Part shown: one piece after another, positions 46,852-54,592 of the stretch
Position numbering within the stretch: the first letter of the stretch is position 1
How the letters are laid out: the number at the start of each line of letters is the position of its first letter
NCBI RefSeq assembly: GCF_000816785.1
Contig: NZ_CP007766.1
Coordinates: forward strand, 310,001 to 374,000
Length of the DNA stretch: 64,000 nucleotides
From: Campylobacter peloridis LMG 23910
GTDB taxonomy: Bacteria; Campylobacterota; Campylobacteria; Campylobacterales; Campylobacteraceae
Direction: 5' to 3'
Position numbers and translations under genes: made by a program
Notes under the pieces: generated by a model
The model's input: the letters and a program-made list of their open reading frames with translations, nothing else
Told to the model about the DNA's origin: nothing
The model's database searches: none

Positions 46852-48336
46852 ATGCAAAGTAAAATAGATAAAATCACAGATATTTTAAGAAGAGATGACG
46901 GCATAAGCGGTGCTATGCATTATAGCGAGCAAATTAGCTGGATATTGTTTTTGAAATTTTTAGATGATTATGAGATGAATTTAAAAGATTTAGCATTTTT
47001 AGATGGCAAAGATTATAAAAGCATTTTAGAAGAAAAATTTAGCTGGAGTGTTTGGGCAGCACCGAAAAAAGATGGCAAACTTGATGTAAAAAATGCTTTG
47101 AGTGGATCGGATTTGCTTGAATTTGTAAATAAAGAGCTTTTTCCTTATCTTAAAAATTTTAAAAATAATGATGATTTTAAAAGCATAGAGTATAAAATAG
47201 GTGGAATTTTTGAATTTATAGACAATCGCATAGCAAATGGCCATACCTTAAGAGAAGTGATAAATTTAGTTGATGAGATTAGTTTTAATAAAGAAGATGA
47301 GGTATTTGCTTTAGGTGAAGTTTATGAAAAACTTTTAAAAGATATGGGTAGTGATGGTGGAAATAGTGGAGAATTTTACACTCCGCGTCCTTTGATAAAA
47401 GCTATGGTAGAAGTGATAGATCCTAAAGCAAAAGAAAGAATTTATGATCCTTCTTGTGGTAGTTGTGGATTTTTGGTTGAGAGTTTTTTGCATATTTTGT
47501 ATAAAGATAGAACTAAAGGCGAAAAAGCAAATTTAAGCGTAGAAGAGCTTGAATTTTTAAAAAATGACGCACTTTTTGGTAAAGAAAAAACTCCACTTAG
47601 CTATGCAATGGGCGTTATGAATATGATATTACACGAAATTTCAAGTCCAAATATCATAAAAACAAATACTTTAAGTAAAAAAATCACAGATATAACAGAA
47701 AAAGAAAAATACGAAGTAATACTTGCAAATCCACCTTTTGGAGGCAAAGAAAAAGAACAAATTCAAGAAAATTTTCCTATAAAATCAAATGCTACTGAGC
47801 TTTTGTTTTTACAGCATATTTTAAAATCTTTAAAAAACAACGGAAGATGTGCTATCATCGTGCCTGAAGGCGTGCTTTTTCAAAATTCAAATGCCTTTGT
47901 AAATGTAAAAAAAGATTTATTGGATGATTTTAATTTAGAATGTGTTTTGAGCTTGCCAAGTGGAGTATTTTTGCCTTATAGTGCTGTTAAGACTAATGTG
48001 CTTTTTTTCTCTAAAGGCAAAAAATGCATTTGCGAAGGCGATGGAGTGTATTATTATGAGCTTATACCACCTTTTAAACTTACTAAAAATAAGCCTTTAG
48101 AGTATTCACATTTTAAAGATTTTTTAAAATGCTATAAAGATAGAAAAATCACACCAAATTCTTATATAGTAAGTTTGGAAGAATTAAGAAATAGAAACTA
48201 CGATATAAGTGCTAAAAATCCAAATACAAAAGAAGAAAAATCCTTGCGTGAAGTAGAAGAAATTGTGGAAGATTTAAAGCAAAATCAAGAAAAAGCTAAA
48301 GTGCTTTTAGAAAAAATTCAAAAAGCACTTATTTAA
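46852..48336 (+). CDS. hsdM: Type I restriction system, methylase subunit M
   Basis: N6-adenine methyltransferase subunit, 494 residues. The HsdM N-terminal helical domain is followed by the SAM-binding part: GEFYTPRPLIKAMVE, YDPSCGSCGFLVES and the catalytic ILANPPFGGKEKEQ (NPPF). A coiled C-terminal region contacts HsdS. AAGGATAAA precedes the ATG, 31 bases after hsdS. The stop TAA is fused with a relic of the moeA 3' end, and a hairpin lies inside its last codons. Confidence 0.95.
   Translation: MQSKIDKITDILRRDDGISGAMHYSEQISWILFLKFLDDYEMNLKDLAFLDGKDYKSILEEKFSWSVWAAPKKDGKLDVKNALSGSDLLEFVNKELFPYLKNFKNNDDFKSIEYKIGGIFEFIDNRIANGHTLREVINLVDEISFNKEDEVFALGEVYEKLLKDMGSDGGNSGEFYTPRPLIKAMVEVIDPKAKERIYDPSCGSCGFLVESFLHILYKDRTKGEKANLSVEELEFLKNDALFGKEKTPLSYAMGVMNMILHEISSPNIIKTNTLSKKITDITEKEKYEVILANPPFGGKEKEQIQENFPIKSNATELLFLQHILKSLKNNGRCAIIVPEGVLFQNSNAFVNVKKDLLDDFNLECVLSLPSGVFLPYSAVKTNVLFFSKGKKCICEGDGVYYYELIPPFKLTKNKPLEYSHFKDFLKCYKDRKITPNSYIVSLEELRNRNYDISAKNPNTKEEKSLREVEEIVEDLKQNQEKAKVLLEKIQKALI
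48299..48330 (+). terminator. Hairpin at the 3' end of hsdM
   Basis: Perfect 10-bp inverted repeat AAGTGCTTTT (48299-48308) / AAAAGCACTT (48321-48330) with a 12-base loop, followed by ATTTAA. Likely terminator or transcript-end stabiliser within the coding end; the short T-run makes it moderate. Confidence 0.5.
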
Positions 48337-48393
48337 GGCATCAAAACAATATCTACTAAATCATTTTCTTTTATATCATCATTTGCTATCATT
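48335..48393. repeat. Duplicated moeA 3' end, copy 1
   Basis: 58 of 59 bases match 49321-49379, the last codons of moeA read on the minus strand (MIANDNIKENDLVDIVLMP-like). It joins directly to the hsdM stop codon. A minus-strand TAA would replace the TGA of the intact copy. Confidence 0.9.
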
Positions 48394-48527
48394 TATTTCC
48401 CTGCAACACCTAAACCACCACAAACAATATCTTTAGGTGTATTTCTCATAGCAATTTTGCCGTTTTCGCTAGCATTAATTTGATCTGTTGTAGAGTTAAA
48501 ATCTTGTTTTGCTGAAATTAGAGCATA
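48393..48527 (-). pseudogene. Unidentified C-terminal gene remnant
   Basis: On the minus strand a frame of 44 sense codons runs to a stop at 48393-48395; it contains DFNSTTDQINASENGKIAM and ends DIVCGGLGVAGK. Upstream it is broken by a stop and has no start signal. Its composition is protein-like and unlike the AT-rich noise around it, so it is probably the tail of a lost gene. I do not recognise the family. The rest of the gap to 48713 holds only the toxin-antitoxin promoter. Confidence 0.4.
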
Positions 48528-48676
48528 TTATATATTCGCGCTTAGTCTAAGCTTGCTATTTAAAATTTTAACTTTGTATTTGTTTAAATAAAAACAAGCA
48601 AAATAAAAAAATCTATTTCTAATCTCTTAAAATAGGTTTTTGTAGTAAAATTGCTTATAAAAATTGATTAAAATAC

Positions 48677-48690
48677 AATATAATTATATT
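48677..48690 (+). promoter_or_regulatory. Palindromic promoter/operator of the toxin-antitoxin pair
   Basis: AATATAATTATATT is a perfect 14-bp palindrome that contains a TATAAT -10 box (48679-48684), 24 bases before the antitoxin ATG. Type II antitoxins usually bind such a dyad to autoregulate. Confidence 0.5.
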
Positions 48691-48713
48691 ACATGGCTTG
48701 AGAAAGGAAATTC

Positions 48714-48941
48714 ATGACTCTTATTATTGAAAATGTTAATGAAGAATTTTTACCTGCATTTAAAGGTTTAGCTAAAAGTATAAATGCTAAATGTAAAGTT
48801 TCTAAACCTAAACTAAGTAGTTTTGAAAATAAGATATTAAATGCAAGTAAAGAGCTTAATAAAGAAAAAAAAGACAATACCGCATTAAGCTTTAATTCAC
48901 ATCAAGAATTTGTGAAAGCTTATCAAGATGGCAAAATATAA
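48714..48941 (+). CDS. Type II antitoxin (partner of YafQ-like toxin)
   Basis: 75-residue acidic/basic helical protein with no recognised DNA-binding family by eye. It begins MTLIIENVNEEFLPAFKGLAK and ends SFNSHQEFVKAYQDGKI; the C-terminal part should wrap the toxin. Size, position directly before and 14-base overlap with a YafQ-type toxin, and a palindromic promoter support the call. Ribosome site GAAAGGAAA. Confidence 0.75.
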   Translation: MTLIIENVNEEFLPAFKGLAKSINAKCKVSKPKLSSFENKILNASKELNKEKKDNTALSFNSHQEFVKAYQDGKI

Positions 48942-49209
48942 AATTTATTATCATAAAGATTTTGTAAAAGCCTATGCAAAAATAAGCAACGAAGAGCGTA
49001 AAATAACAGATAAAGTTATCATAAAGCTTTCTAATGATGAAATTTTAGAACCAAAATATAAAGATCATCAATTAAAAGGTGCATTAAAAGATTTTAGAGA
49101 ATGTCACATAAAGTCTAATTTATTATTGATTTATCAAAAACATAACAATGAATTAGAATTAAATATTTTAAAACTAGGCAGTCATAGTAAATTATTTAAA
49201 AAATACTGA
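48928..49209 (+). CDS. YafQ/RelE-family mRNA interferase toxin
   Basis: 93 residues in the YafQ branch of RelE toxins: DHQLKGALKDFRECHIKSNLLLIYQ and the end KLGSHSKLFKKY. The histidines in DH, CH and SHS and the arginine before ECH are the expected catalytic set for ribosome-dependent mRNA cleavage. Translation is coupled to the antitoxin. The pair lies in the segment inserted between hsdM and moeA. Confidence 0.88.
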   Translation: MAKYKIYYHKDFVKAYAKISNEERKITDKVIIKLSNDEILEPKYKDHQLKGALKDFRECHIKSNLLLIYQKHNNELELNILKLGSHSKLFKKY

Positions 49210-49318
49210 AAAAAATAATATCAAAACAACTCACAAAAATTAAAAAATACAATCTTAATCTACACTCTATTAATTTTAAAGTTAAAATTTAGCAAATTAC
49301 ATCTTTTGCATTTTCACA

Positions 49319-50497
49319 TCAAGGCATCAAAACAATATCTACTAAATCATTTTCTTTTATATTATCATTTGCTATCATTAATGCAGCTTTGTTGTTTAGG
49401 TTGTTTATGATAGCACTTGAGCCTTCTTTTTTGCCTTTTAAATTCGCATATATTTTTCCATCTTTAAATTCCACATTGCAAGCTACAAATTCTAAATGCG
49501 GACTTTTTTTCTTATAATCAGCATTTAAAAATGCTTTAAATACATAGTCTTTTTCTTGTAAAAGCCAAGTATTTAATAATTCTCTAACATATAAATTAAA
49601 CATTACCATAGCTGAATATGGAAAGCCAGGTAAAGCAAAGATAAATTTTTCTTCACATTTAGCTATTTTTATGTGTTTGCCAGGCTTTGTATTTACTTTA
49701 TCTATGATGATTTGATAATCTTTTATAGCTTGTTTTAAAAAGTCAAAATCACCCATAGAAACTCCGCCTGTGGTGATTAAAATATCGCAAGAATTTAATG
49801 CTTGTTTTATAGCAATTTTTGTTTGTTCTTTATTATCACTTAAAAGTGGAAAAATTCTAATATCACAATGTAATTTTTTTGCCATATTTGCTATGGCTAC
49901 ATGGTTTGATGAGCGAATTTGCGCAGGATTTTCTAAGCTTTCTCCAAGATCTTTTATTTCACTACCACTACTTAAAACTCCTATTATAGGCTTTATAAAT
50001 ACACTTATATGAAAATATCCAAGCTCTGCCAAAAGTGCTATTTCACTATAATTTATTTTTGTGCCTTTTTTTAACAAAATTTCACCTTTTTTATAGCTTT
50101 CTCCTACTTTTCTTACGGCAAAGCCTTTGCTAACTTTTTCTTTTATGATTAAAATATCATTTTCTATTTGCACTTTTTCTACAGGTATTAAAGTATCACT
50201 ACCTTCACTCATTAACGAACCTGTAAAGGTTTTAACACATTCTTTATTGTTTAGTTTAAAATTAGGGAATTTTCCAGCAGGAACTTCTCCTATGATTTTT
50301 AAATTTTCATCTTGATCATCAAATTTTATAGCATATCCATCCATAGCTGAAGTTGGAATTTCAGGATGATCTTTTAAGGATATTATATCTGTGGCTAAAA
50401 TTCTGTCTAAACATTCTGTTAAGGCTATTTTTTCTATCTTTTCATAAGAATTTATAACATTTTTTAAACTTTTTAAACTATCTTCATAAGATTGCAT
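49319..50497 (-). CDS. moeA: Molybdopterin molybdenumtransferase MoeA
   Basis: Inserts molybdate into adenylylated molybdopterin. 392 residues with the family features: PTSAMDGYA near the N-terminus, EVPAGKFPNF, FTGSLM..GSDTLIPVE, GVLSSGSEIKDLGE, ITTGGVSMGDFDFLK and FALPGFPYSAMVMFNLYVREL. It follows moaE on the same strand with AAAGGA and a 1-base gap, in an operon moaD-moaE-moeA. C. jejuni has the same order near nspC. Supplies cofactor to formate dehydrogenase encoded nearby. Confidence 0.94.
   Translation of the reverse strand: MQSYEDSLKSLKNVINSYEKIEKIALTECLDRILATDIISLKDHPEIPTSAMDGYAIKFDDQDENLKIIGEVPAGKFPNFKLNNKECVKTFTGSLMSEGSDTLIPVEKVQIENDILIIKEKVSKGFAVRKVGESYKKGEILLKKGTKINYSEIALLAELGYFHISVFIKPIIGVLSSGSEIKDLGESLENPAQIRSSNHVAIANMAKKLHCDIRIFPLLSDNKEQTKIAIKQALNSCDILITTGGVSMGDFDFLKQAIKDYQIIIDKVNTKPGKHIKIAKCEEKFIFALPGFPYSAMVMFNLYVRELLNTWLLQEKDYVFKAFLNADYKKKSPHLEFVACNVEFKDGKIYANLKGKKEGSSAIINNLNNKAALMIANDNIKENDLVDIVLMP
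49321..49379. repeat. moeA 3' end, copy 2 (intact gene)
   Basis: The functional copy of the 59-bp repeat also found at 48335-48393. The two copies bracket about 0.93 kb holding the gene remnant and the toxin-antitoxin pair. Confidence 0.9.
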
Positions 50498-50498
50498 T

Positions 50499-50939
50499 TT
50501 AATCCTTTAAAATTCCAGCGCCTTTAAGTTTTAAAGAGCGTTCTTTTGCGTAAATTTTTTCTCCATTTACAATATCATATTTCCAAATAGGCGCACTAGC
50601 TTTAAAATCTTCTACAAAATCATTTATAAGCTTTAATCCTAGCTTTCTTTGTTTGCTTAAAACTCCAGCAAAATAAGAGCTTTCATGCACTTTAACTTCA
50701 CCAATGGAGTGAGCAAACATTAAAATTACATTATCATTTTTTACTTTTTCGCACCATTTTTCAAACCAATTTTTAAGCAAAGGTTCATATATATCAAAGC
50801 TTAATGCGCTTATGCCATCTTCATTTCTTACTATGCCACAAAATGTTATTAATGCACCACAATTTTTATCTTTTGAAAAATCATACCATTTAGTATAAAT
50901 TTGATTTATATTTAAAGCCCCGTTGTATAACTCAAACAT
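50499..50939 (-). CDS. moaE: Molybdopterin synthase catalytic subunit
   Basis: Large subunit that transfers sulfur from MoaD to precursor Z. 146 residues with ALITFCGIVRNEDG, LSFDIYEP, FAHSIGEVKVHE and SAPIWKYDIVNGEKIY (the catalytic lysine region WK). The ribosome site GGAGG is supplied by the last glycine codons of moaD, three bases upstream. Confidence 0.93.
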   Translation of the reverse strand: MFELYNGALNINQIYTKWYDFSKDKNCGALITFCGIVRNEDGISALSFDIYEPLLKNWFEKWCEKVKNDNVILMFAHSIGEVKVHESSYFAGVLSKQRKLGLKLINDFVEDFKASAPIWKYDIVNGEKIYAKERSLKLKGAGILKD

Positions 50940-50942
50940 TTA

Positions 50943-51164
50943 TCAACCTCCACAAACTGGCGGAAGTAGGCAAATTTTATCTCCATTTTTAAAATTTACA
51001 TTCTCATCAAATACCATTTCATCATTTAAAGATATAGCACAAAGTTCTAACCATTCTTTCAAACTTTCATCTTTTTGTAAAATTTGTTTTAATTCTTTTA
51101 AATTTTTTACATCAAGCTCTATGCTATCTTTATTTATTGGCCCTAAAAATTCTATTTTTACCAT
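50943..51164 (-). CDS. moaD: Molybdopterin synthase sulfur-carrier subunit
   Basis: 73-residue ubiquitin-like protein ending LLPPVCGG; the terminal Gly-Gly carries the thiocarboxylate donated to molybdopterin. Start MVKIEFLGP with AGGAAA upstream. First gene of the moaD-moaE-moeA operon and divergent from nspC with 60 bases between. Confidence 0.9.
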   Translation of the reverse strand: MVKIEFLGPINKDSIELDVKNLKELKQILQKDESLKEWLELCAISLNDEMVFDENVNFKNGDKICLLPPVCGG

Positions 51165-51224
51165 GTAATTTCCTAAAAATTATTGATTAATTTATATAAT
51201 ATCAAAAAAATTTAAAGGATTATC

Positions 51225-52388
51225 ATGCAAATTCAAAATCATCTTGATAAAAATTTCCCCACTCCAGCTTATGTAATAGAAGAAGATAAACTTAGAAAAA
51301 ATTGCGAACTCTTAGCTAAAGTAGGCGAGCAAAGTGGTGCAAAAATTTTGCTAGCTTTAAAAGGTTTTGCTTTTTCAGGAACTATGGATATAGTAGGTGA
51401 GTATTTATCAGGATGCACTTGTAGTGGGCTTTGGGAAGCAAAATATGCAAAAGAATTTATGGATAAAGAAATTCATACTTTTTCACCCGCTTTTAAAGAT
51501 GATGAAATAGATGAGATTATAAAGCTTTCTAATCATTTAGTGTTTAATTCTTTTAATCAATTTAATAAATACAAAGAAAAAGCAAAAATAAAAAGCATAG
51601 GACTAAGAGTAAATCCTGAAATTTCGCTAGCCCCAAAAGAGCTTTATAATCCTTGTGGAAGGTATTCAAGGCTAGGAATTCGTGCGATAGATTTTGAAAA
51701 TGAAAATTTAGATGGTGTAAGTGGATTGCATTTTCATGCATTATGTGAAGAAAGTGCGCATTCTTTGGAGCTTGTGTTAAATGCTTTTGAAAATAAATTT
51801 GAAAAATATATCAAAAAAATGAAATGGATAAATTTTGGCGGAGGCCATCACATAACTAAAAAAGGATACGACACGCAAAAGCTTATAAATTTATGTAAAA
51901 GATTTGCTGATAAATATGGTGTGCAAGTTTATCTTGAACCAGGTGAAGCAGTGGGGTGGCAATGTGGGACTTTAGTAGCTAGTGTAGTTGATATAGTAGA
52001 TAATGAAAAGCAAATTGCTATTTTAGATACTTCAAGCGAAGCTCATATGCCAGATACTATAATAATGCCTTATACTAGTGAAGTTTTAAATGCGAGAATT
52101 TTATCCAGTCGTGATGGAGAAAATTACAGCGATTTAAAAGAAAATGAATTTGCTTATTTACTCGGTGGAAATACTTGCTTAGCAGGTGATATAATGGGAG
52201 AATATGCTTTTAAAGAAAAGCTTAATATAGGACAAAAGATAGTTTTTTTAGATCAGGCACATTATTCTATAGTGAAAAACACTACTTTTAATGGCATAAA
52301 ACTACCCAATCTAATGCTTTTAGATAAAAAAGAGAATTTATCTATGATTAGGGAGTTTGACTATAAAAACTACTCAAAACGAAACTAA
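51225..52388 (+). CDS. nspC: Carboxynorspermidine/carboxyspermidine decarboxylase
   Basis: PLP enzyme (fold III, alanine racemase-like) that makes spermidine or norspermidine from the carboxylated form. 387 residues. TPAYVIEEDKLRKN is followed by LLALKGFAFS with the PLP lysine. Later come GLHFHALCEES, WINFGGGHHITK, EPGEAVGW and the active-site cysteine region GGNTCLAGD. The next gene encoding its carboxyspermidine dehydrogenase partner is not in the window. AAAGGA ribosome site. Confidence 0.93.
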   Translation: MQIQNHLDKNFPTPAYVIEEDKLRKNCELLAKVGEQSGAKILLALKGFAFSGTMDIVGEYLSGCTCSGLWEAKYAKEFMDKEIHTFSPAFKDDEIDEIIKLSNHLVFNSFNQFNKYKEKAKIKSIGLRVNPEISLAPKELYNPCGRYSRLGIRAIDFENENLDGVSGLHFHALCEESAHSLELVLNAFENKFEKYIKKMKWINFGGGHHITKKGYDTQKLINLCKRFADKYGVQVYLEPGEAVGWQCGTLVASVVDIVDNEKQIAILDTSSEAHMPDTIIMPYTSEVLNARILSSRDGENYSDLKENEFAYLLGGNTCLAGDIMGEYAFKEKLNIGQKIVFLDQAHYSIVKNTTFNGIKLPNLMLLDKKENLSMIREFDYKNYSKRN

Positions 52389-52413
52389 AAGTAATATTTC
52401 TTTTGAGTTTTTT
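52372..52413 (+). terminator. Putative terminator after nspC
   Basis: ACTCAAAA (52372-52379) can pair with TTTTGAGT (52401-52408) across a 21-base loop, followed by a T-run. The first arm lies in the end of nspC. Confidence 0.45.
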
Positions 52414-52526
52414 ATAATTTTATGTTTTTTAAATAAAACTTTTTTTAAAATAGAAAATGAAATTAAAAATTAACAAAACTACAATGCTAAGCTTTTTGCT
52501 AGCTTGTAATGTCTTAGGAGTGATTA

Positions 52527-53456
52527 ATGTATAGAGTTATACTAGCTCTTTTAGCCTGTTTTAACTTTTTATTTGCTCAAGAAAATTTTGAACTTAAAGA
52601 TACTCAAATTTGGGGTGTTCAAAGAGTAGTAAATATAGAAAGTTATCAAAATTTTGGTGCTTTGTGGACTAAATTACAAGGCGAGTATATAGCAAGTGCT
52701 GCTTTGATTATACTAATTGGTGTTGTTTCGGCTTTTGCGTTGCATTATATGGTTATAGGACCAAAGAAATTTTCTCATGATGGAAAGAAAATTTATGCAT
52801 TTTCTGTTTTTGAAAGATTGTTTCATTTTGTAGCTGCTATTTCTTGGATTATACTTGTTCCAACTGGACTTATTATGATTTTTGGTTCATATTTTGGAGG
52901 CGGATTTTTTGTTCGCATGTGTAAGAATTTACATGGTATCGCGACAATTTTGTTTATTATTTCTATTATTCCTATGCTTTTGTGTTGGATTAAAAGAATG
53001 CTTCCTGCAAGCTATGATTTAAGATGGATGATGATAGTTGGCGGATATTTAAGTAAAGAAAAAAGGCCTGTTCCTGCGGGTAAATTTAATTTTGGACAAA
53101 AATCTTGGTATTATATAGCTGTGTTTGGTGGCTTTTTGATGATAATTACTGGTGCATTTATGTTTTTTCTTGATTTTAATTCTACATCTTTGCAGTCTAT
53201 TTTTGGCATTTCTCATATAGATATTTTAAGAGCCTCAGCAATTATTCATAATATCTTAGGAATTTTATGTGCAGTATTTTTTGCTATACATATTTATATG
53301 GCAGTGTTTGCTATTAAAGGTAGTATTCATTCTATGATTAGTGGTTATAAAGAGGAAGAGGAAGTTTATATTTTGCATTCTTATTGGTATAAAGAATTAA
53401 GTGATAAAAAACAAATTAATCCATCTTTTAGTTACGATTCTAGGACAAAATTTTAA
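52527..53456 (+). CDS. fdhC: Formate dehydrogenase cytochrome b subunit
   Basis: 309-residue gamma-type subunit anchoring periplasmic formate dehydrogenase and passing electrons to quinone. It has an N-terminal signal-like segment, then four hydrophobic helices. Haem-ligand histidines are likely in FERLFHFVAAISW, NLHGIATILF and AIIHNILGIL with FAIHIYMAVFA. Ribosome site TTAGGAG. It sits upstream of the chaperone and fdhA rather than after fdhB, the position I would expect from C. jejuni. Confidence 0.88.
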   Translation: MYRVILALLACFNFLFAQENFELKDTQIWGVQRVVNIESYQNFGALWTKLQGEYIASAALIILIGVVSAFALHYMVIGPKKFSHDGKKIYAFSVFERLFHFVAAISWIILVPTGLIMIFGSYFGGGFFVRMCKNLHGIATILFIISIIPMLLCWIKRMLPASYDLRWMMIVGGYLSKEKRPVPAGKFNFGQKSWYYIAVFGGFLMIITGAFMFFLDFNSTSLQSIFGISHIDILRASAIIHNILGILCAVFFAIHIYMAVFAIKGSIHSMISGYKEEEEVYILHSYWYKELSDKKQINPSFSYDSRTKF

Positions 53457-53480
53457 ATCTACTTGATTTTTTTAAATTTT

Positions 53481-53512
53481 CCTTGTTATAATCAAATAAA
53501 AATATAACAAGG
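53481..53512 (+). promoter_or_regulatory. Inverted repeat over the -10 box and ribosome site of the TorD-like gene
   Basis: CCTTGTTATA (53481-53490) and TATAACAAGG (53503-53512) form a perfect 10-bp dyad with 12 bases between. The left arm overlaps a TATAAT (53487-53492), the right arm ends in the AAGG ribosome site of the gene at 53521. It could be an operator (the GTTAT...ATAAC shape recalls ModE sites) or, if transcribed, an RNA hairpin masking the ribosome site. Confidence 0.55.
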
Positions 53513-53520
53513 AAAAAATT

Positions 53521-54201
53521 ATGATACAAGATATTGATCTTTCACGCAAATATTTCTATGAATTTTTTTCCAAAGCATTTAATTTTATCGATGAAAATGA
53601 ATTTAAAATTTGGCATGAGCAAGTTTTGATTTTAGCACAAAGTCCTTTGGATGAAAATTTAAATTCTGATTTTGAAAAACTTAGTAAATGTGATTTTGTT
53701 AGTTTTAAAGAAGAACAAAACGCTGTTTTTTTTGATTTTTCTTATGTTAATGTTCCTATGAGTGCTTCTTTTTATGATGAAGGCAGAGATGATGGAAAAA
53801 TGAAACTTCAAGCTTGTGAGATTATTAGAAAAACTAAATTTAGAAAAAAAGAAGATTGCAGACAAAGTGAAGATGAATTTGGATTTTTATTTGCTTTTAT
53901 GGCAAGTATTATAGAATATGATTTAAAGATAGCACAGCAATTATTTCGTTTTGTGATAAATCCTGTTATAGATGAATTTATTGAAAAATTACAAATTCAT
54001 AAAAATTCTAATTTTTATGTCTGTATTGCTAATATAATGAAAATTTTCTTTATAAATGAAAGAGCTTATTTAGAAGTGCAAGCTCCAGTTAAAAAAGAAG
54101 GAAAAAGCATTGCTGATGAAGCCTTACAAAGACTTCCTTATGAACCAAGACTTCCTACTAAATTTAGCAAAACAAATATAGAAGAACTTAGCAAATTATA
54201 A
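53521..54201 (+). CDS. TorD-like chaperone for formate dehydrogenase
   Basis: 226-residue helical protein. It begins IDLSRKYFYEFFSKAFNFI and contains PMSASFYDEGRD and a C-terminal helical part, matching the TorD/DmsD family that guards cofactor insertion and Tat export of molybdoenzymes. Position before a small Tat protein and fdhA corresponds to C. jejuni Cj1514c. Likely partner: FdhA, which has a twin-arginine leader. Expression may be controlled through the dyad just upstream. Confidence 0.75.
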   Translation: MIQDIDLSRKYFYEFFSKAFNFIDENEFKIWHEQVLILAQSPLDENLNSDFEKLSKCDFVSFKEEQNAVFFDFSYVNVPMSASFYDEGRDDGKMKLQACEIIRKTKFRKKEDCRQSEDEFGFLFAFMASIIEYDLKIAQQLFRFVINPVIDEFIEKLQIHKNSNFYVCIANIMKIFFINERAYLEVQAPVKKEGKSIADEALQRLPYEPRLPTKFSKTNIEELSKL

Positions 54202-54205
54202 AATC

Positions 54206-54235
54206 AATATGTATTTTGTTACCAAAATACATATT
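54206..54235. terminator. Perfect AT-rich hairpin after the TorD-like gene
   Basis: AATATGTATTTTG (54206-54218), loop TTAC, CAAAATACATATT (54223-54235): a perfect 13-bp stem starting 5 bases after the stop codon. There is no T-run after it, so it may be a transcript-end stabiliser or a protein-binding dyad in front of the fdh genes as well as a terminator. Confidence 0.45.
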
Positions 54236-54376
54236 ATCAAAATTAACTTATTTATGAAAATAAAAATTAAATAAAATCTTAAGTGAAAATATGCAAAATT
54301 TATCATGTTTAAGTATGCAAAAGCTTTAGATAAATCTTTTGTAAATTATTCTTTACTTTATTTCAAAGGAGAGAAC

Positions 54377-54577
54377 ATGGAGGCTAACCAAAGAAGGGAT
54401 TTTCTAAAAAAATCTTTGAAAATTGGTGCTTTAGGAGTGGTAGCCGGAGCTAGCGTAAGTGCTTTAGCAAAGGAAGATCATCAAGAGCAAAATGTAGTTT
54501 TGGGAAAAAGTACTAAAGAAGAAGTGCTTTATAAAAAAACTATGCATTGGGAAAAATACTACAAAATCGCTTATTAA
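54377..54577 (+). CDS. Small twin-arginine protein of the formate dehydrogenase operon
   Basis: 66 residues with a Tat signal (NQRRDFLKKSLKIGALGVVAGASVSALA) and a short mature part ending MHWEKYYKIAY. The ATG at 54377 follows AAAGGAGAG; a longer upstream frame lacks a ribosome site. Such small Tat proteins regularly precede fdhA in epsilonproteobacteria (C. jejuni Cj1513c) and are presumed accessory or structural subunits. 15 bases separate it from fdhA. Confidence 0.8.
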   Translation: MEANQRRDFLKKSLKIGALGVVAGASVSALAKEDHQEQNVVLGKSTKEEVLYKKTMHWEKYYKIAY

Positions 54578-54592
54578 GAGAAAGGAAAGGTA

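Noticed and set aside
37640-49320. CRISPR array in the defence region
   Set aside because: No regularly spaced repeats; repeats seen are two-copy duplications of hsdR, moeA and the 44-bp element.
37640-49320. Transposon, integrase or prophage as carrier of the island
   Set aside because: No transposase, integrase or phage structural gene and no tRNA gene is visible; the repeats point to homologous recombination instead.
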